Notes: generated by a model not told the origin, from the letters alone. Shown: positions 1 through 6,803, counted from the stretch's first letter. The stretch is 13,860 nt of DNA from Paracoccaceae bacterium (GCA_007131465.1 SLQN01000353.1:1-13860); one strand, 5' to 3'. Program-made: numbers and translations.

Positions 1-596
1 AATTCGCGCCCACGCTCGCCGATCAGCGCGATGACCACGATATCGGCCTGCATATGCCGCGCCAGAGTGCCCAGCAGCATTGTCTTGCCGACACCTGACC
101 CGGCAAACAGCCCTATGCGCTGGCCTTCGACGATCGGCAGGAAGGTATTGAACACCGCCATCCCGGTGTCCAGCCGCGCGCCCAGCCGCCCGCGCCGCGC
201 CGGTTCGGGCGGGGAGGAGCCAAGCGGGCGCAGACGCGGGCCGGGCATCAGCGGGCGGCCATCCAGCGGGCGGCCATAAGGGTCTATCACACGACCGACC
301 CAACTGTCATCGGGGGCAAGGCCGCTGGCGGGCAGATACTCGGCCCGGTCCCCGATGGCCAGCCCCTCGCGCGGGCCATCCGGCAGGGCCAACGCCTCTT
401 GCGGGGTCAGACGCACGATTTCCGCGCCGATCTTCGTGCCCGACCGGGTTTCAAACGCCAGCCAGTCGCCGATCCGCGCCTCCTCCGTCAGCCCGCCGAC
501 CGCGACAAGCTGCCCGTCGATCCGGCGGATGCGCCCGAACACCCGGACCGGGCGCAAGAGAACCACCTGCGCGCGCAAATCATCCAACAGTTCCAT
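1..596 (-). CDS. fliI: Flagellum-specific export ATPase FliI, N-terminal 198 codons (cut by window edge)
   Basis: FliI is the cytoplasmic hexameric ATPase, related to the F1 beta subunit, that helps load and unfold substrates for the flagellar type III export gate. Read on the minus strand from ATG 596-594, the visible 198 residues contain the beta-barrel N-terminal domain (about 1-85), the conserved stretch RVIDPYGRPLDGRPL (about 102-115), a Walker A P-loop AGSGVGKT (about 165-172, Lys171) and LIGERGRE (about 191-198), a hallmark of the FliI/SctN/F1 family. The frame is open to base 1, so the Walker B region and C-terminal domain lie outside the window. A purine-rich ribosome site, AGAGGGGG, lies a few bases before the ATG. 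The gene is divergent from flgB, sharing the 597-697 control region. Identity as FliI rather than an F-type or virulence ATPase rests on the P-loop context and the flagellar neighbours. Confidence 0.95.
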   Translation of the reverse strand, partial: MELLDDLRAQVVLLRPVRVFGRIRRIDGQLVAVGGLTEEARIGDWLAFETRSGTKIGAEIVRLTPQEALALPDGPREGLAIGDRAEYLPASGLAPDDSWVGRVIDPYGRPLDGRPLMPGPRLRPLGSSPPEPARRGRLGARLDTGMAVFNTFLPIVEGQRIGLFAGSGVGKTMLLGTLARHMQADIVVIALIGERGRE

Positions 597-697
597 GCAA
601 CCCCCTCTTCTTGCGACGACTGATTTCAGGCGTGGTTACCGATCCTTAAGCGAATCGGTCTTAAAGACTGGTGTATGAATTGACGGGAGAAGCCCTC
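597..697. promoter_or_regulatory. Divergent control region between fliI and flgB
   Basis: This 101-bp non-coding gap must hold the start signals of both fliI (leftward) and the flgB operon (rightward). It is more AT-rich than the flanking genes. Visible elements are TGGTTACC at 633-640, an inverted repeat ACCGAT/ATCGGT (638-643 and 654-659, 10-base spacer) enclosing the palindrome CTTAAG (645-650), and TTAA at 646-649 and 661-664. The two TTAA boxes are 11 bases apart, so they do not match the TTAA-N7-TTAA consensus of CtrA, the usual flagellar regulator in this group. I see no sigma-54 type GG/GC promoter. Exact promoters cannot be fixed from sequence alone. Confidence 0.6.
638..659. repeat. 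Inverted repeat ACCGAT-N10-ATCGGT upstream of flgB
   Basis: Perfect 6-base arms at 638-643 and 654-659 are separated by 10 bases that contain CTTAAG. The centre-to-centre spacing of the arms is 16 bases, which would put both on nearly the same face of the helix only loosely. Its place 39-60 bases before the flgB start makes it a candidate operator or activator site. It could also be chance. Confidence 0.4.
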
Positions 698-1072
698 ATG
701 TTTGATACACCGCAGATCATGCGCCTAGCGCAGGGCATGGCGCGCCACGCCGCCGCGCGGCAAGGCGTCATCGCGGAGAACATCGCCCATGCCGATACAC
801 CGGGTTACCGCGCCCGGGACGTCGAGCCCTTCGCGGCCACGCTGGATCGTGGGCTCGCCGCCACCCGGCCCGGCCATATCCAGCCCGCATCGCAAGCCCG
901 GTCCTTCACGCCCATCCCCGACAGCACTGCGCCTGCAGTTTCGCCCAATGGCAACACCGTGTCGCTGGAGCGGGAGATGATGCGCGCCGCGCGCAACAAG
1001 CAGGCGCATGACATGGCGCTGGCGGTCTACGGATCGGCTCGCGCCATCTGGCGCGCAAGCCTTGGCCGATAG
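698..1072 (+). CDS. flgB: Flagellar proximal rod protein FlgB
   Basis: FlgB forms part of the proximal rod between the MS ring and the distal rod; it is exported by the flagellar type III system. The 124-residue product has the N-terminal axial-protein motif AENIAHADTPGYRARD (about 27-42), the same class of motif seen in FlgC, FlgF and FlgG. Its C-terminal helix (from about residue 90) is the second half of the coiled coil typical of rod proteins. I chose ATG 698 because GGGAGA (685-690) sits at good spacing before it and the protein then starts MFDTPQIMRLAQ, as in the family. An in-frame GTG at 671 would add nine residues but has no comparable ribosome site. This is the first gene of the rightward operon; flgC follows after 9 bases. 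Confidence 0.95.
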   Translation: MFDTPQIMRLAQGMARHAAARQGVIAENIAHADTPGYRARDVEPFAATLDRGLAATRPGHIQPASQARSFTPIPDSTAPAVSPNGNTVSLEREMMRAARNKQAHDMALAVYGSARAIWRASLGR

Positions 1073-1081
1073 GGGGCACTG

Positions 1082-1474
1082 ATGGCAGACCTGTTCAGCA
1101 GCTTTTCCGTGGCGGCCTCGGGGATGGAGGCGCAGGCCAGACGCCTGCGCCATGTCGCCGAGAACATCGCAAATGCCGACACGCCGGGCTACCGGCGCAA
1201 GACCATCGATTTCCGGGCCGAGATCGACCGCGCGCAGGGGGTCACCCGCGTGGCCACAGGGCCGGTGCAACTCGACCCGCGCGATCTGCCGCAGATCTAC
1301 GATCCGGGGCATGCGCTGGCCGATGAGGCAGGGTTTTACGCCGGATCAACCGTCGATCTGATGATCGAGATCGCGGATTCGCGCGAAGCCAGCCGCAGCT
1401 ATGAGGCCAACCTGCGCGTGTTCGACCAGACCAGACAGATGGCGCAGGGCCTGTTGGAATTGCTGCGCCGCTAA
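1082..1474 (+). CDS. flgC: Flagellar proximal rod protein FlgC
   Basis: FlgC is a proximal rod subunit that assembles next to FlgB. The 130-residue product has the rod-protein signature AENIANADTPGYRRK in its N-terminal helix (about 25-39) and a C-terminal helix ending TRQMAQGLLELLRR. Length matches the family (about 130-140). The region around SYEANLRVFDQTRQMAQG matches the FlgC C-terminus, and this separates it from FlgB. The ribosome site AGGGGG (1071-1076) overlaps the flgB stop, so translation of the two genes is likely coupled. Confidence 0.95.
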   Translation: MADLFSSFSVAASGMEAQARRLRHVAENIANADTPGYRRKTIDFRAEIDRAQGVTRVATGPVQLDPRDLPQIYDPGHALADEAGFYAGSTVDLMIEIADSREASRSYEANLRVFDQTRQMAQGLLELLRR

Positions 1475-1495
1475 CCCGTTCCAGAAAGGAATAAC

Positions 1496-1792
1496 ATGAC
1501 CCTCTCTCCCATCCTTGCCGCGCAGCACTACGATCAGGCGCGCAGCGCCGCAGCCCCCGGTCCTTCCGACCCGAAGCCCCGAGCCGAGGCCGCCTTTGGC
1601 GCGGCACTGGGCGGGTTTGCCGGAACGCTGCAACAGGCCGAGACGATTGCCACGCAATCCATGGTCTCGGGCGCGGACCCGCATGCGCTGGTCGAGGCGC
1701 TGGCGGCCACCGAACTGGCCGTCGAAACGGCCGTCGCCGTGCGCGACAAGGTGGTCGAGGCCTATCTCGAAATCCTGCGCATGCCGGTCTGA
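1496..1792 (+). CDS. fliE: Flagellar hook-basal body complex protein FliE
   Basis: FliE joins the MS ring (FliF) to the rod and is the first rod component exported. The 98-residue product is alanine-rich with a disordered start (about 1-30). A helical core follows: FGAALGGF, then LQQAETIATQSMVSGADPHA (about 43-62), then a C-terminal helix ending VVEAYLEILRMPV. The segment from LVEALAATELAVETAVAVRD to the end is the conserved FliE C-terminus. It is near the short end of the family range. AAGGA (1486-1490) gives a good ribosome site. fliQ starts 3 bases after the stop. Confidence 0.93.
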   Translation: MTLSPILAAQHYDQARSAAAPGPSDPKPRAEAAFGAALGGFAGTLQQAETIATQSMVSGADPHALVEALAATELAVETAVAVRDKVVEAYLEILRMPV

Positions 1793-1795
1793 GGG

Positions 1796-2062
1796 ATGTC
1801 GGAGACCGTCCTCTATGATGTGCTGCGCCAGGGGCTTTGGGTGGCCACGCTGATCGCCACGCCGACGCTGTCGGCTGCGCTGATCGCCGGGGTCGCCGTG
1901 GGGCTGTTTCAGGCGCTGACCTCGATCCAGGAAATGACGCTCACCTTCGTGCCCAAACTCGCGGCCATCATCGTCGTCTTCTGGGTCTCGATGAGCTTCA
2001 TGACCACCACATTGGTCGATTTTTTTCAGGCCGAGATCGTGCCGCTGATTGCAGGAAGCTGA
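1796..2062 (+). CDS. fliQ: Flagellar export gate protein FliQ
   Basis: FliQ is a small inner-membrane subunit that, with FliP and FliR, forms the helical export-gate core inside the MS ring. The 88-residue product has two hydrophobic hairpin helices (about 15-36 and 52-75) linked by the conserved FQALTSIQEMTLTFVPKL segment (about 37-54), typical of FliQ/SctS. Length matches the family (about 89). The only purine-rich stretch, GAGGG, directly abuts the ATG, so initiation probably depends on ribosomes ending fliE 3 bases upstream. It is unusual compared with enteric fliPQR order that fliQ sits among rod genes, away from fliR, but this arrangement is common in alphaproteobacteria. fliP is not in the window. 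Confidence 0.93.
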   Translation: MSETVLYDVLRQGLWVATLIATPTLSAALIAGVAVGLFQALTSIQEMTLTFVPKLAAIIVVFWVSMSFMTTTLVDFFQAEIVPLIAGS

Positions 2063-2064
2063 GG

Positions 2065-2781
2065 ATGGATAATGCCGCCTATGTCACCCTGACCCGCATG
2101 ACCGGCTTGCGCCGCGAAATGCAGGTCGTTGCCAACAACATCGCCAATTCCAGCACCACCGGTTTCCGGCGCGAAGGGATGGTGTTTTCCGAATTTGTCA
2201 TCGGCGCGGGCCGGACCGAGCCGTCCCTGTCGATGGCACTGGGCAACACGCGCCAGACCTATCTGCGGCAGGGCGCGCTGGAACAGACAAATGGCGCGTT
2301 CGATCTGGCGGTCGAAGGCGCGGGGTTCTTCCAGCTTGACACCGCGCAGGGGCCACGGCTGACGCGTGCGGGCATGTTCACCCCCAATCAGGCGGGCGAG
2401 TTGGTCACCATGGACGGCCACAGGTTGATGGATGCCGGGGGGGCTGCTGTCTTCGTGCCCCCCGATGCGGCCCGCGTCACCATCGCGCGCGACGGCACGG
2501 TCTCTGCCGATGGTGAGCCGATTGCCCAGATCGGGCTGGTCCGCCCGGAAGACCCTGTCACCATGCGCCGGGCCGAAGGCACGCTGTTCATTGTCGATGG
2601 CGCGATCGAGCCGGTCGAGGCCCCGGCCATCCTGCAAGGGTTTCTGGAAAGCTCGAATGTCGATCCGATCCTGGAGATGACCCGCATGATTGAAGTGCAG
2701 CGCGCCTATGAACGCGGCCAGAAACTCTTGGAAAGCGAAGATGAACGCATCCGGTCCGTCGTCCAGACGCTTGGGCGCTGA
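2065..2781 (+). CDS. flgF: Flagellar proximal rod protein FlgF
   Basis: FlgF is a rod subunit lying between FlgB/FlgC and the distal rod FlgG. The 238-residue product begins with the axial helix and VVANNIANSSTTGFRREG (about 20-37). It then has the beta-rich core shared by FlgE/F/G, with FDLAVEGAGFFQLDT (about 79-93), and ends with the C-terminal helix EVQRAYERGQKLLESEDERI. ATG 2065 is preceded at six bases by AGGAAG (2053-2058), inside the end of fliQ, and lies 2 bases beyond the fliQ stop. The reading frame is open further upstream but only as an out-of-frame reading of fliQ. It is a paralogue of the next gene, flgG; shorter length and order identify it as FlgF. Confidence 0.93.
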   Translation: MDNAAYVTLTRMTGLRREMQVVANNIANSSTTGFRREGMVFSEFVIGAGRTEPSLSMALGNTRQTYLRQGALEQTNGAFDLAVEGAGFFQLDTAQGPRLTRAGMFTPNQAGELVTMDGHRLMDAGGAAVFVPPDAARVTIARDGTVSADGEPIAQIGLVRPEDPVTMRRAEGTLFIVDGAIEPVEAPAILQGFLESSNVDPILEMTRMIEVQRAYERGQKLLESEDERIRSVVQTLGR

Positions 2782-2798
2782 CCCGAAAGGAGAATGCA

Positions 2799-3584
2799 AT
2801 GAAATCCCTGCAAATTGCCGCAACCGGCATGAGTGCGCAGCAGATGCGCGTCGATACCATCGCCAACAACCTCGCAAACATGAGCACCACGGGCTACAAC
2901 GCGCGCCGCGCCGATTTCGCCGATCTGCATTACCAGCAATTCGCGCGTGCGGGCTCGATCTCGGCCTCGGATGGCACGGTTCTGCCGACGGGCGTGCAGG
3001 TTGGGCTGGGCGTGCGCCCGGCGGCAGTCAGCATGCAGTTGCAGCAGGGCGCGTCGAATTTCACGGGCGGCGATCTGGACATGGCGATCGAAGGCAAGGG
3101 TTATCTGGAAGTGACCCTGCCCGATGGCACGCCCGCCTTCACGCGCGACGGGGGCTTGCAGCGCACCGGCGACGGGCTGATCGTCACGAAGGACGGGTTC
3201 GAGGTCGTGCCCGGGATCGTGATCCCCAATGATGTGCGTGCGCTCTCGATCAATGCGCAGGGCGAGGTTTACGGCTATTTCGCAGGCCAGGTGCAGCCGC
3301 AGCTTCTGGGCCAGTTCACCCTGTCGGGCTTTGCCAATGAAAAGGGGCTGGAGGCCATCGGCGCGAACCTCTTCATCGAGACAGAGGCGTCGGGCGCGCC
3401 CAATATCGCAGCCCCGGGGGCCGATGGGTTGGGCACGCTCCGGCAGGGCTATCTGGAGGAAAGCTCGGTCGATCCGGTGCGCGAGATGACCGAGCTTATC
3501 AAGGCGCAGCGCGGCTATGAACTCAACGCCAAGGTGATCACGGCCGCCGATCAGATGATGGCCGCAACGACACAGGTGCGCTGA
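2799..3584 (+). CDS. flgG: Flagellar distal rod protein FlgG
   Basis: FlgG polymerises into the distal rod that spans the periplasm through the P and L rings. The 261-residue product is the usual length. It starts MKSLQIAATGMSAQQMRVD, then the motif TIANNLANMSTTGYNARR (about 20-37), with an FlgG-specific insert region GTVLPTGVQVGLGVRP (about 59-74). The core has FTGGDLDMAIEGKGYLEV and the C-terminal helix has EMTELIKAQRGYELNAKVI. AAAGGAG (2786-2792) gives a strong ribosome site 6 bases before ATG 2799. The TGATG at the stop shares one base with the flgA start. Confidence 0.96.
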   Translation: MKSLQIAATGMSAQQMRVDTIANNLANMSTTGYNARRADFADLHYQQFARAGSISASDGTVLPTGVQVGLGVRPAAVSMQLQQGASNFTGGDLDMAIEGKGYLEVTLPDGTPAFTRDGGLQRTGDGLIVTKDGFEVVPGIVIPNDVRALSINAQGEVYGYFAGQVQPQLLGQFTLSGFANEKGLEAIGANLFIETEASGAPNIAAPGADGLGTLRQGYLEESSVDPVREMTELIKAQRGYELNAKVITAADQMMAATTQVR

Positions 3585-4027
3585 TGCGCTGGGTTCTGGT
3601 CGGTGTGCTGCTCGCGCCAACTCTTGCGCAGGCCGAAAGCCTTGTTGCGACGCGGCTTGTGCGCGCGACCGAGGTCATCGGCCCGGGCGATGTGATGCGT
3701 CAGGCCGGGCAAGTCGCGGGCGCGGCCACACAGGCCGAGCAGGTGGTCGGGCTGGAAGCGCGCGTCGCGATCTATCCAGGCCGCCCGGTGCGGCTGTCCG
3801 ATCTGGGCCCCGCTGCCGTCATAGAACGAAACGAGATGGTGCGCATGGTCTACCGCGAAGGCGGGCTGATGATCCTGTCTGAAGGCCGCGCGCTGGCGCG
3901 TGGGGGGCTTGATGACACGATCACGGTCATGAACCTCGGGTCGCGGCAATCCGTGCAGGCCGTGGTGCGGGCGGCCGGACTGGTGGAAGTGGGCAGCACT
4001 TCGGGCTTTGCGGGATCGGGATTTTGA
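3584..4027 (+). CDS. flgA: Flagellar P-ring assembly chaperone FlgA
   Basis: FlgA is a periplasmic chaperone that assists FlgI to form the P ring. The 147-residue product has a Sec signal peptide, MRWVLVGVLLAPTLAQA, with likely cleavage after Ala17. A short SAF-type domain follows (VRATEVIGPGDV, about 27-38; the LEARVAIYPGRPVRLSDL segment, about 57-74) and the C-terminal beta domain with ITVMNLGSRQSVQAVV. It is shorter than enteric FlgA (about 220 residues), as is usual in alphaproteobacteria. Its ATG overlaps the flgG stop by one base (TGATG), so it is probably translated by coupling; only a weak AGGTG precedes it. FlgI, its client, is not in the window. Confidence 0.9.
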   Translation: MRWVLVGVLLAPTLAQAESLVATRLVRATEVIGPGDVMRQAGQVAGAATQAEQVVGLEARVAIYPGRPVRLSDLGPAAVIERNEMVRMVYREGGLMILSEGRALARGGLDDTITVMNLGSRQSVQAVVRAAGLVEVGSTSGFAGSGF

Positions 4028-4065
4028 ACATGGCGCGGCCAGTCTGCCCAGCGAAGGGAAACGAC

Positions 4066-4848
4066 ATGACGACACCCAGTCTACCAGTTGCCAAAGCGTC
4101 GTGCGGCGGTCCTCAGGCGCTGCTGCGTTGCGGCCTTGGGGGGGCGCTTTCCGTGATCCTGATGGCCTGCCAGCCGCTGGACAATGTCGGGCGCGCGCCA
4201 AGCTTCAGCCCGCCCGAGGAAACTGTCGAGCATGCAGCGCTTTACCGCATTCCCTTGCCCGAACAGACCGAGGTGCGCCGCCATGCGGATCATGCGTCAC
4301 TGTGGTCGGCGGGCCAGCGGTCGCTGCTGGGCGACAGGCGGGCCGGGCGGCAGGGCGATATCCTGACAGTCGTCATCGAGATCAACGACAGTGCGGAAAT
4401 CTCCAACAACACCTCGCGCGGGCGGACCGGATCGAGCAACATGGGCATCCCGCAACTGCTGGGGATTCCGCAGGCGATCGACCGCCGGTTGCCGGGCGGA
4501 CTGGCGCTTGGCGCAGGCGTCGAGACCAGCAATTCCAGCGCGTTTTCCGGCTCCGGGTCGGTGCGGCGCAACGAGCAGTTGACGCTGCGCATCGCCTCGA
4601 CTGTGGTCGAGCGTCTGCCCAACAGCGTTCTGCGCATCGAAGGGCGGCAGGAAGTGCGGGTCAACCACGAACTGCGCGAATTGCTGGTGACGGGCTATGT
4701 CCGGCCCGAGGATATCTCGCGCCAGAACGAGATCACCTATGACAAGATCGCGGGCGCGCGGATTTCCTATGGCGGGCGGGGCATCATCTCGACCGTGCAG
4801 CAACCCCGCTATGGCGAACAGATCATCGAGATTCTTGCCCCGTTCTGA
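4066..4848 (+). CDS. flgH: Flagellar L-ring lipoprotein FlgH
   Basis: FlgH forms the outer-membrane L ring around the rod. The 260-residue product has a signal sequence ending in a lipobox-like ILMAC (Cys35), so it is a predicted lipoprotein, though Met at -2 is not the usual residue. The mature part carries FlgH features: LWSAGQRSLLGDRRAGRQGD, ILTVVIEINDSAEISNNTSR, a low-complexity Gly/Ser segment (about 150-170) and RPEDISRQNEITYDKIAGAR near the end. I chose ATG 4066 because AAGGGAA lies 6-7 bases upstream. In-frame TTG 4024 and ATG 4030 would add 12-14 residues without such a site. Even so the N-terminal pre-lipobox part (34 residues) is long. The gap to flgA is 38 bases. Confidence 0.92.
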   Translation: MTTPSLPVAKASCGGPQALLRCGLGGALSVILMACQPLDNVGRAPSFSPPEETVEHAALYRIPLPEQTEVRRHADHASLWSAGQRSLLGDRRAGRQGDILTVVIEINDSAEISNNTSRGRTGSSNMGIPQLLGIPQAIDRRLPGGLALGAGVETSNSSAFSGSGSVRRNEQLTLRIASTVVERLPNSVLRIEGRQEVRVNHELRELLVTGYVRPEDISRQNEITYDKIAGARISYGGRGIISTVQQPRYGEQIIEILAPF

Positions 4849-4890
4849 CAGGTATCGGGCGGGCAGTCGGGGAACGGAGGCGAAGGAACA

Positions 4891-5355
4891 ATGGGAAAAG
4901 TCATCGCGGTGATACTGGTTCTGCTGGGCGTTGGCGGGGGCCTGGCCGCAGGCCTGATCCTGCGGCCCGCCGCTGCGCCCCCCGAGGCTCCTGACGGCGT
5001 GGAAATGCTGGCAAGCGTCCCGACCGGGAAACGGGGGCTGTTCGAGATTCCGAATCAGTTCATGGTGCCGGTCATGCACGAGGACCGGATCGCCGCGGTC
5101 ATCGTCATCACCCTGGCGCTCGAGATTTCAGAGCCGCATCGGGCGGAAGTCGCGTCCAGTCTGCCGCGTCTGCGCGACGCCATGCTTCAGGTGATGTTCG
5201 ACCATGCCAATAGCGGCGGGTTCCACGGAGCCTTTACCGCCAACACAACCATGGACCAGTTGCGCCGCGCCCTGCTGGAGGCCGGGCAGAAGGCAGTCGG
5301 GCGCGATGCAGTTTTCTCGGTCCTCGTGACTGATATCCTGCGCACCGGAGCGTGA
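4891..5355 (+). CDS. fliL: FliL-like flagellar basal-body-associated membrane protein
   Basis: FliL proteins are single-pass inner-membrane proteins with a periplasmic SPFH-like domain that ring the stator and support torque or motor function. The 154-residue product has one N-terminal membrane helix (about 4-25), a short Pro/Ala linker, and a periplasmic domain. The domain starts with FEIPNQFMVPVMHEDRIAAV, continues with VIVITLALEISE, and has the PRLRDAMLQVMF helix, a pattern that fits FliL. Length is typical (about 150-180). It is preceded by GGAGG (4876-4880) and AAGGA (4883-4887). It is the last clearly flagellar gene of the rightward group; flgH is 42 bases upstream. The family call is by pattern and position, so it is slightly less certain than the rod genes. 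Confidence 0.78.
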   Translation: MGKVIAVILVLLGVGGGLAAGLILRPAAAPPEAPDGVEMLASVPTGKRGLFEIPNQFMVPVMHEDRIAAVIVITLALEISEPHRAEVASSLPRLRDAMLQVMFDHANSGGFHGAFTANTTMDQLRRALLEAGQKAVGRDAVFSVLVTDILRTGA

Positions 5356-5361
5356 TCGGGC

Positions 5362-5377
5362 GGTCAAGCGCTTGACC
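5362..5377. repeat. Perfect 16-bp palindrome GGTCAAGCGCTTGACC
   Basis: The 16 bases at 5362-5377 read the same on both strands. It lies in the 76-bp gap between the fliL-like gene and the aminopeptidase. A second, imperfect dyad, GGGCAAGCTCGCCC (5382-5395, one mismatched pair), follows 4 bases later. No T-run follows, so it is not a standard intrinsic terminator. A binding site for a dimeric regulator, or a factor-assisted or processing hairpin, are both possible. Confidence 0.55.
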
Positions 5378-5431
5378 TTCCGGGCAAGCTCGCCCAGCCT
5401 TGCGTTCAGATCACGATTTGCAGGAGGCGGC

Positions 5432-6706
5432 ATGACACAGGATGCAGGACCGGCATTGGTCGGCAACGGGGCGGATATGGACCTGCCTTTGGACCTGATC
5501 GAGGGGCTGGCAGAACTCGCGGTGCGCACCGGCTTGAACCTTCAGCCGGGACAGGACCTTGTCATGACGGCCCCGGTTTCGGCCCTGCCCTTGGTGCGCG
5601 CGATCTCGCGCGCGGCCTATCTTGCAGGGGCCGGGCTGGTGACGCCGCTGCTAAGTGACCGCGAGGTCACGCTGGCGCGATTCGCGCATGGTTCGCAGGC
5701 CAGTTTCGACCGCGCGCCCGGCTGGCTTTATGGCGGCATGGCGCAGGCGTTTGACGCAGGTGCTGCGCGGTTGGCTCTGGTGGGCGAAGACCCGATGCTG
5801 ATGGCCGGACAGGACAGCGAGAAACTGGGGCGCGCGAACCGGGCAAATTCACAGGCCTATCGCCCGGCACTGGCGGCGATTTCGGGCTTTCACATCAACT
5901 GGTCGATCATTTCCTGCCCGACGCCGGACTGGGCGCGGCGCATGTTCCCCGACCTGCCGCCCCAGCAGGCGCTTGCGGCCCTGGCCGAGGCGATCCGCGT
6001 GACCGCGCGGCTGGACCAGCCCGATCCGGGCGCTGCCTGGAAGGCGCATAACGCCGCGCTTGCAAAGCGCTGCGCGATGCTCAATGCGGCGCGATTCGAC
6101 GCGCTGCACTTCCGCGCGCCCGGAACCGATCTGCGCGTCGGGCTGGCTGAAGGGCATTTCTGGCAGGGCGGTGCGTCCGAAGCGCGCAACGGCGTCCGCT
6201 GCAATCCGAATATTCCGACCGAGGAAGTCTTCACCACCCCGCATGCTGCAAAGGTGGACGGGCATGCGCGCGCCACCAAACCGCTGTCGCATCAGGGCGC
6301 GCTGATCGAGGAGATCGAGATGCGCTTCGAGAACGGGCGGGCCGTATCAGCCCGCGCGGCGCAAGGCGACGATATCCTGCGGCAGATGCTTGCCACCGAT
6401 GCGGGTGCGGACCGCTTGGGCGAGGTCGCCCTTGTGCCGCATTCCTCGCCCGTATCGCAAACCGGGCATTTGTATTTCAACACGCTGTTCGACGAAAACG
6501 CCGCCTCGCATATCGCCATGGGGCAGTGCTATGCATCCTGCCTTGAGAAAGGCGAGGTGCTGTCGAAAGAGGAGATCGTGGCGCGTGGCGGCAATGAAAG
6601 CCTGATCCATGTCGACTGGATGATCGGGTCCGACGCGATGGATGTCGACGGGCTCCACGCGGGCAGCGAACCAGTGGCTCTGATGCGGCAGGGAGAATGG
6701 GTCTAG
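5432..6706 (+). CDS. M29-family metallo-aminopeptidase (thermophilic aminopeptidase type)
   Basis: M29 peptidases (AmpS/AmpT/PepS type) are cytosolic two-metal exopeptidases that remove N-terminal residues from peptides. The 424-residue product is close to family length (about 410). The catalytic residues are all recognisable: Glu264/Glu265 in NIPTEEVFTTPH (260-271), Glu331 in LGEVALVPH, His360 and Tyr367 in the segment after LYFNTLFDENAASH, and His393 and Asp395 in HVDWMIGSD. It is therefore predicted active. ATG 5432 follows AGGAGG (5422-5427), the strongest ribosome site in the region; a TTG-initiated 20-residue extension (5372) starting inside the palindrome is rejected. It lies downstream of fliL after a 76-bp gap, with no known flagellar role, so it may be transcribed separately or be a passenger of the operon. 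Confidence 0.93.
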   Translation: MTQDAGPALVGNGADMDLPLDLIEGLAELAVRTGLNLQPGQDLVMTAPVSALPLVRAISRAAYLAGAGLVTPLLSDREVTLARFAHGSQASFDRAPGWLYGGMAQAFDAGAARLALVGEDPMLMAGQDSEKLGRANRANSQAYRPALAAISGFHINWSIISCPTPDWARRMFPDLPPQQALAALAEAIRVTARLDQPDPGAAWKAHNAALAKRCAMLNAARFDALHFRAPGTDLRVGLAEGHFWQGGASEARNGVRCNPNIPTEEVFTTPHAAKVDGHARATKPLSHQGALIEEIEMRFENGRAVSARAAQGDDILRQMLATDAGADRLGEVALVPHSSPVSQTGHLYFNTLFDENAASHIAMGQCYASCLEKGEVLSKEEIVARGGNESLIHVDWMIGSDAMDVDGLHAGSEPVALMRQGEWV

Positions 6707-6803
6707 ATCGCGCCACATATCGCTTCCGCCACCCCGGATCCTGCGCTGCGCTCTCGCCCCTGCGTGCGTTCGAGGCGGCGTTTGCCCTTTCGCCTGCAAC
6801 GCG
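6707..6803. other. Convergent intergenic gap
   Basis: This gap separates the stops of the rightward aminopeptidase gene and the leftward FliJ-like gene. Two operons converge here, so a bidirectional terminator is expected. I see only short GC dyads (for example GGCG/CGCC arms around 6775-6793) and no stem followed by a T-run in either direction. Termination may be Rho-dependent or may lie inside the opposing genes. Confidence 0.4.

Noticed and set aside
1..5. Window begins with AATTC, as if at an EcoRI cut
   Set aside because: The bases fit the FliI codons for Glu-Phe in an open frame, so there is no evidence for an artificial junction.
646..664. A CtrA site formed by the two TTAA boxes
   Set aside because: The boxes are 11 bases apart instead of 7, so they do not match the known consensus.
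803..809. Further copies of GGTTACC, here and at 12999-13005
   Set aside because: Both lie in coding sequence (GYR codons of flgB and pntA) and lack the following TTAA/TAAA and GAATC elements. They show that the 7-mer alone is not specific, which weakens but does not remove the shared-motif finding.
1837..2781. A 314-codon open frame that could read as a FliQ-FlgF fusion
   Set aside because: The first 76 codons are fliQ in the wrong frame and have no FliQ-like sequence. fliQ is intact in its own frame, and flgF has its own ATG at 2065 with a ribosome site.
2026..3620. Two long minus-strand open frames (283 and 304 codons) opposite flgF/flgG
   Set aside because: Their products are rich in His, Arg and Ala without recognisable domains, as expected of antisense frames in GC-rich coding DNA; flgF and flgG on the plus strand are unambiguous.
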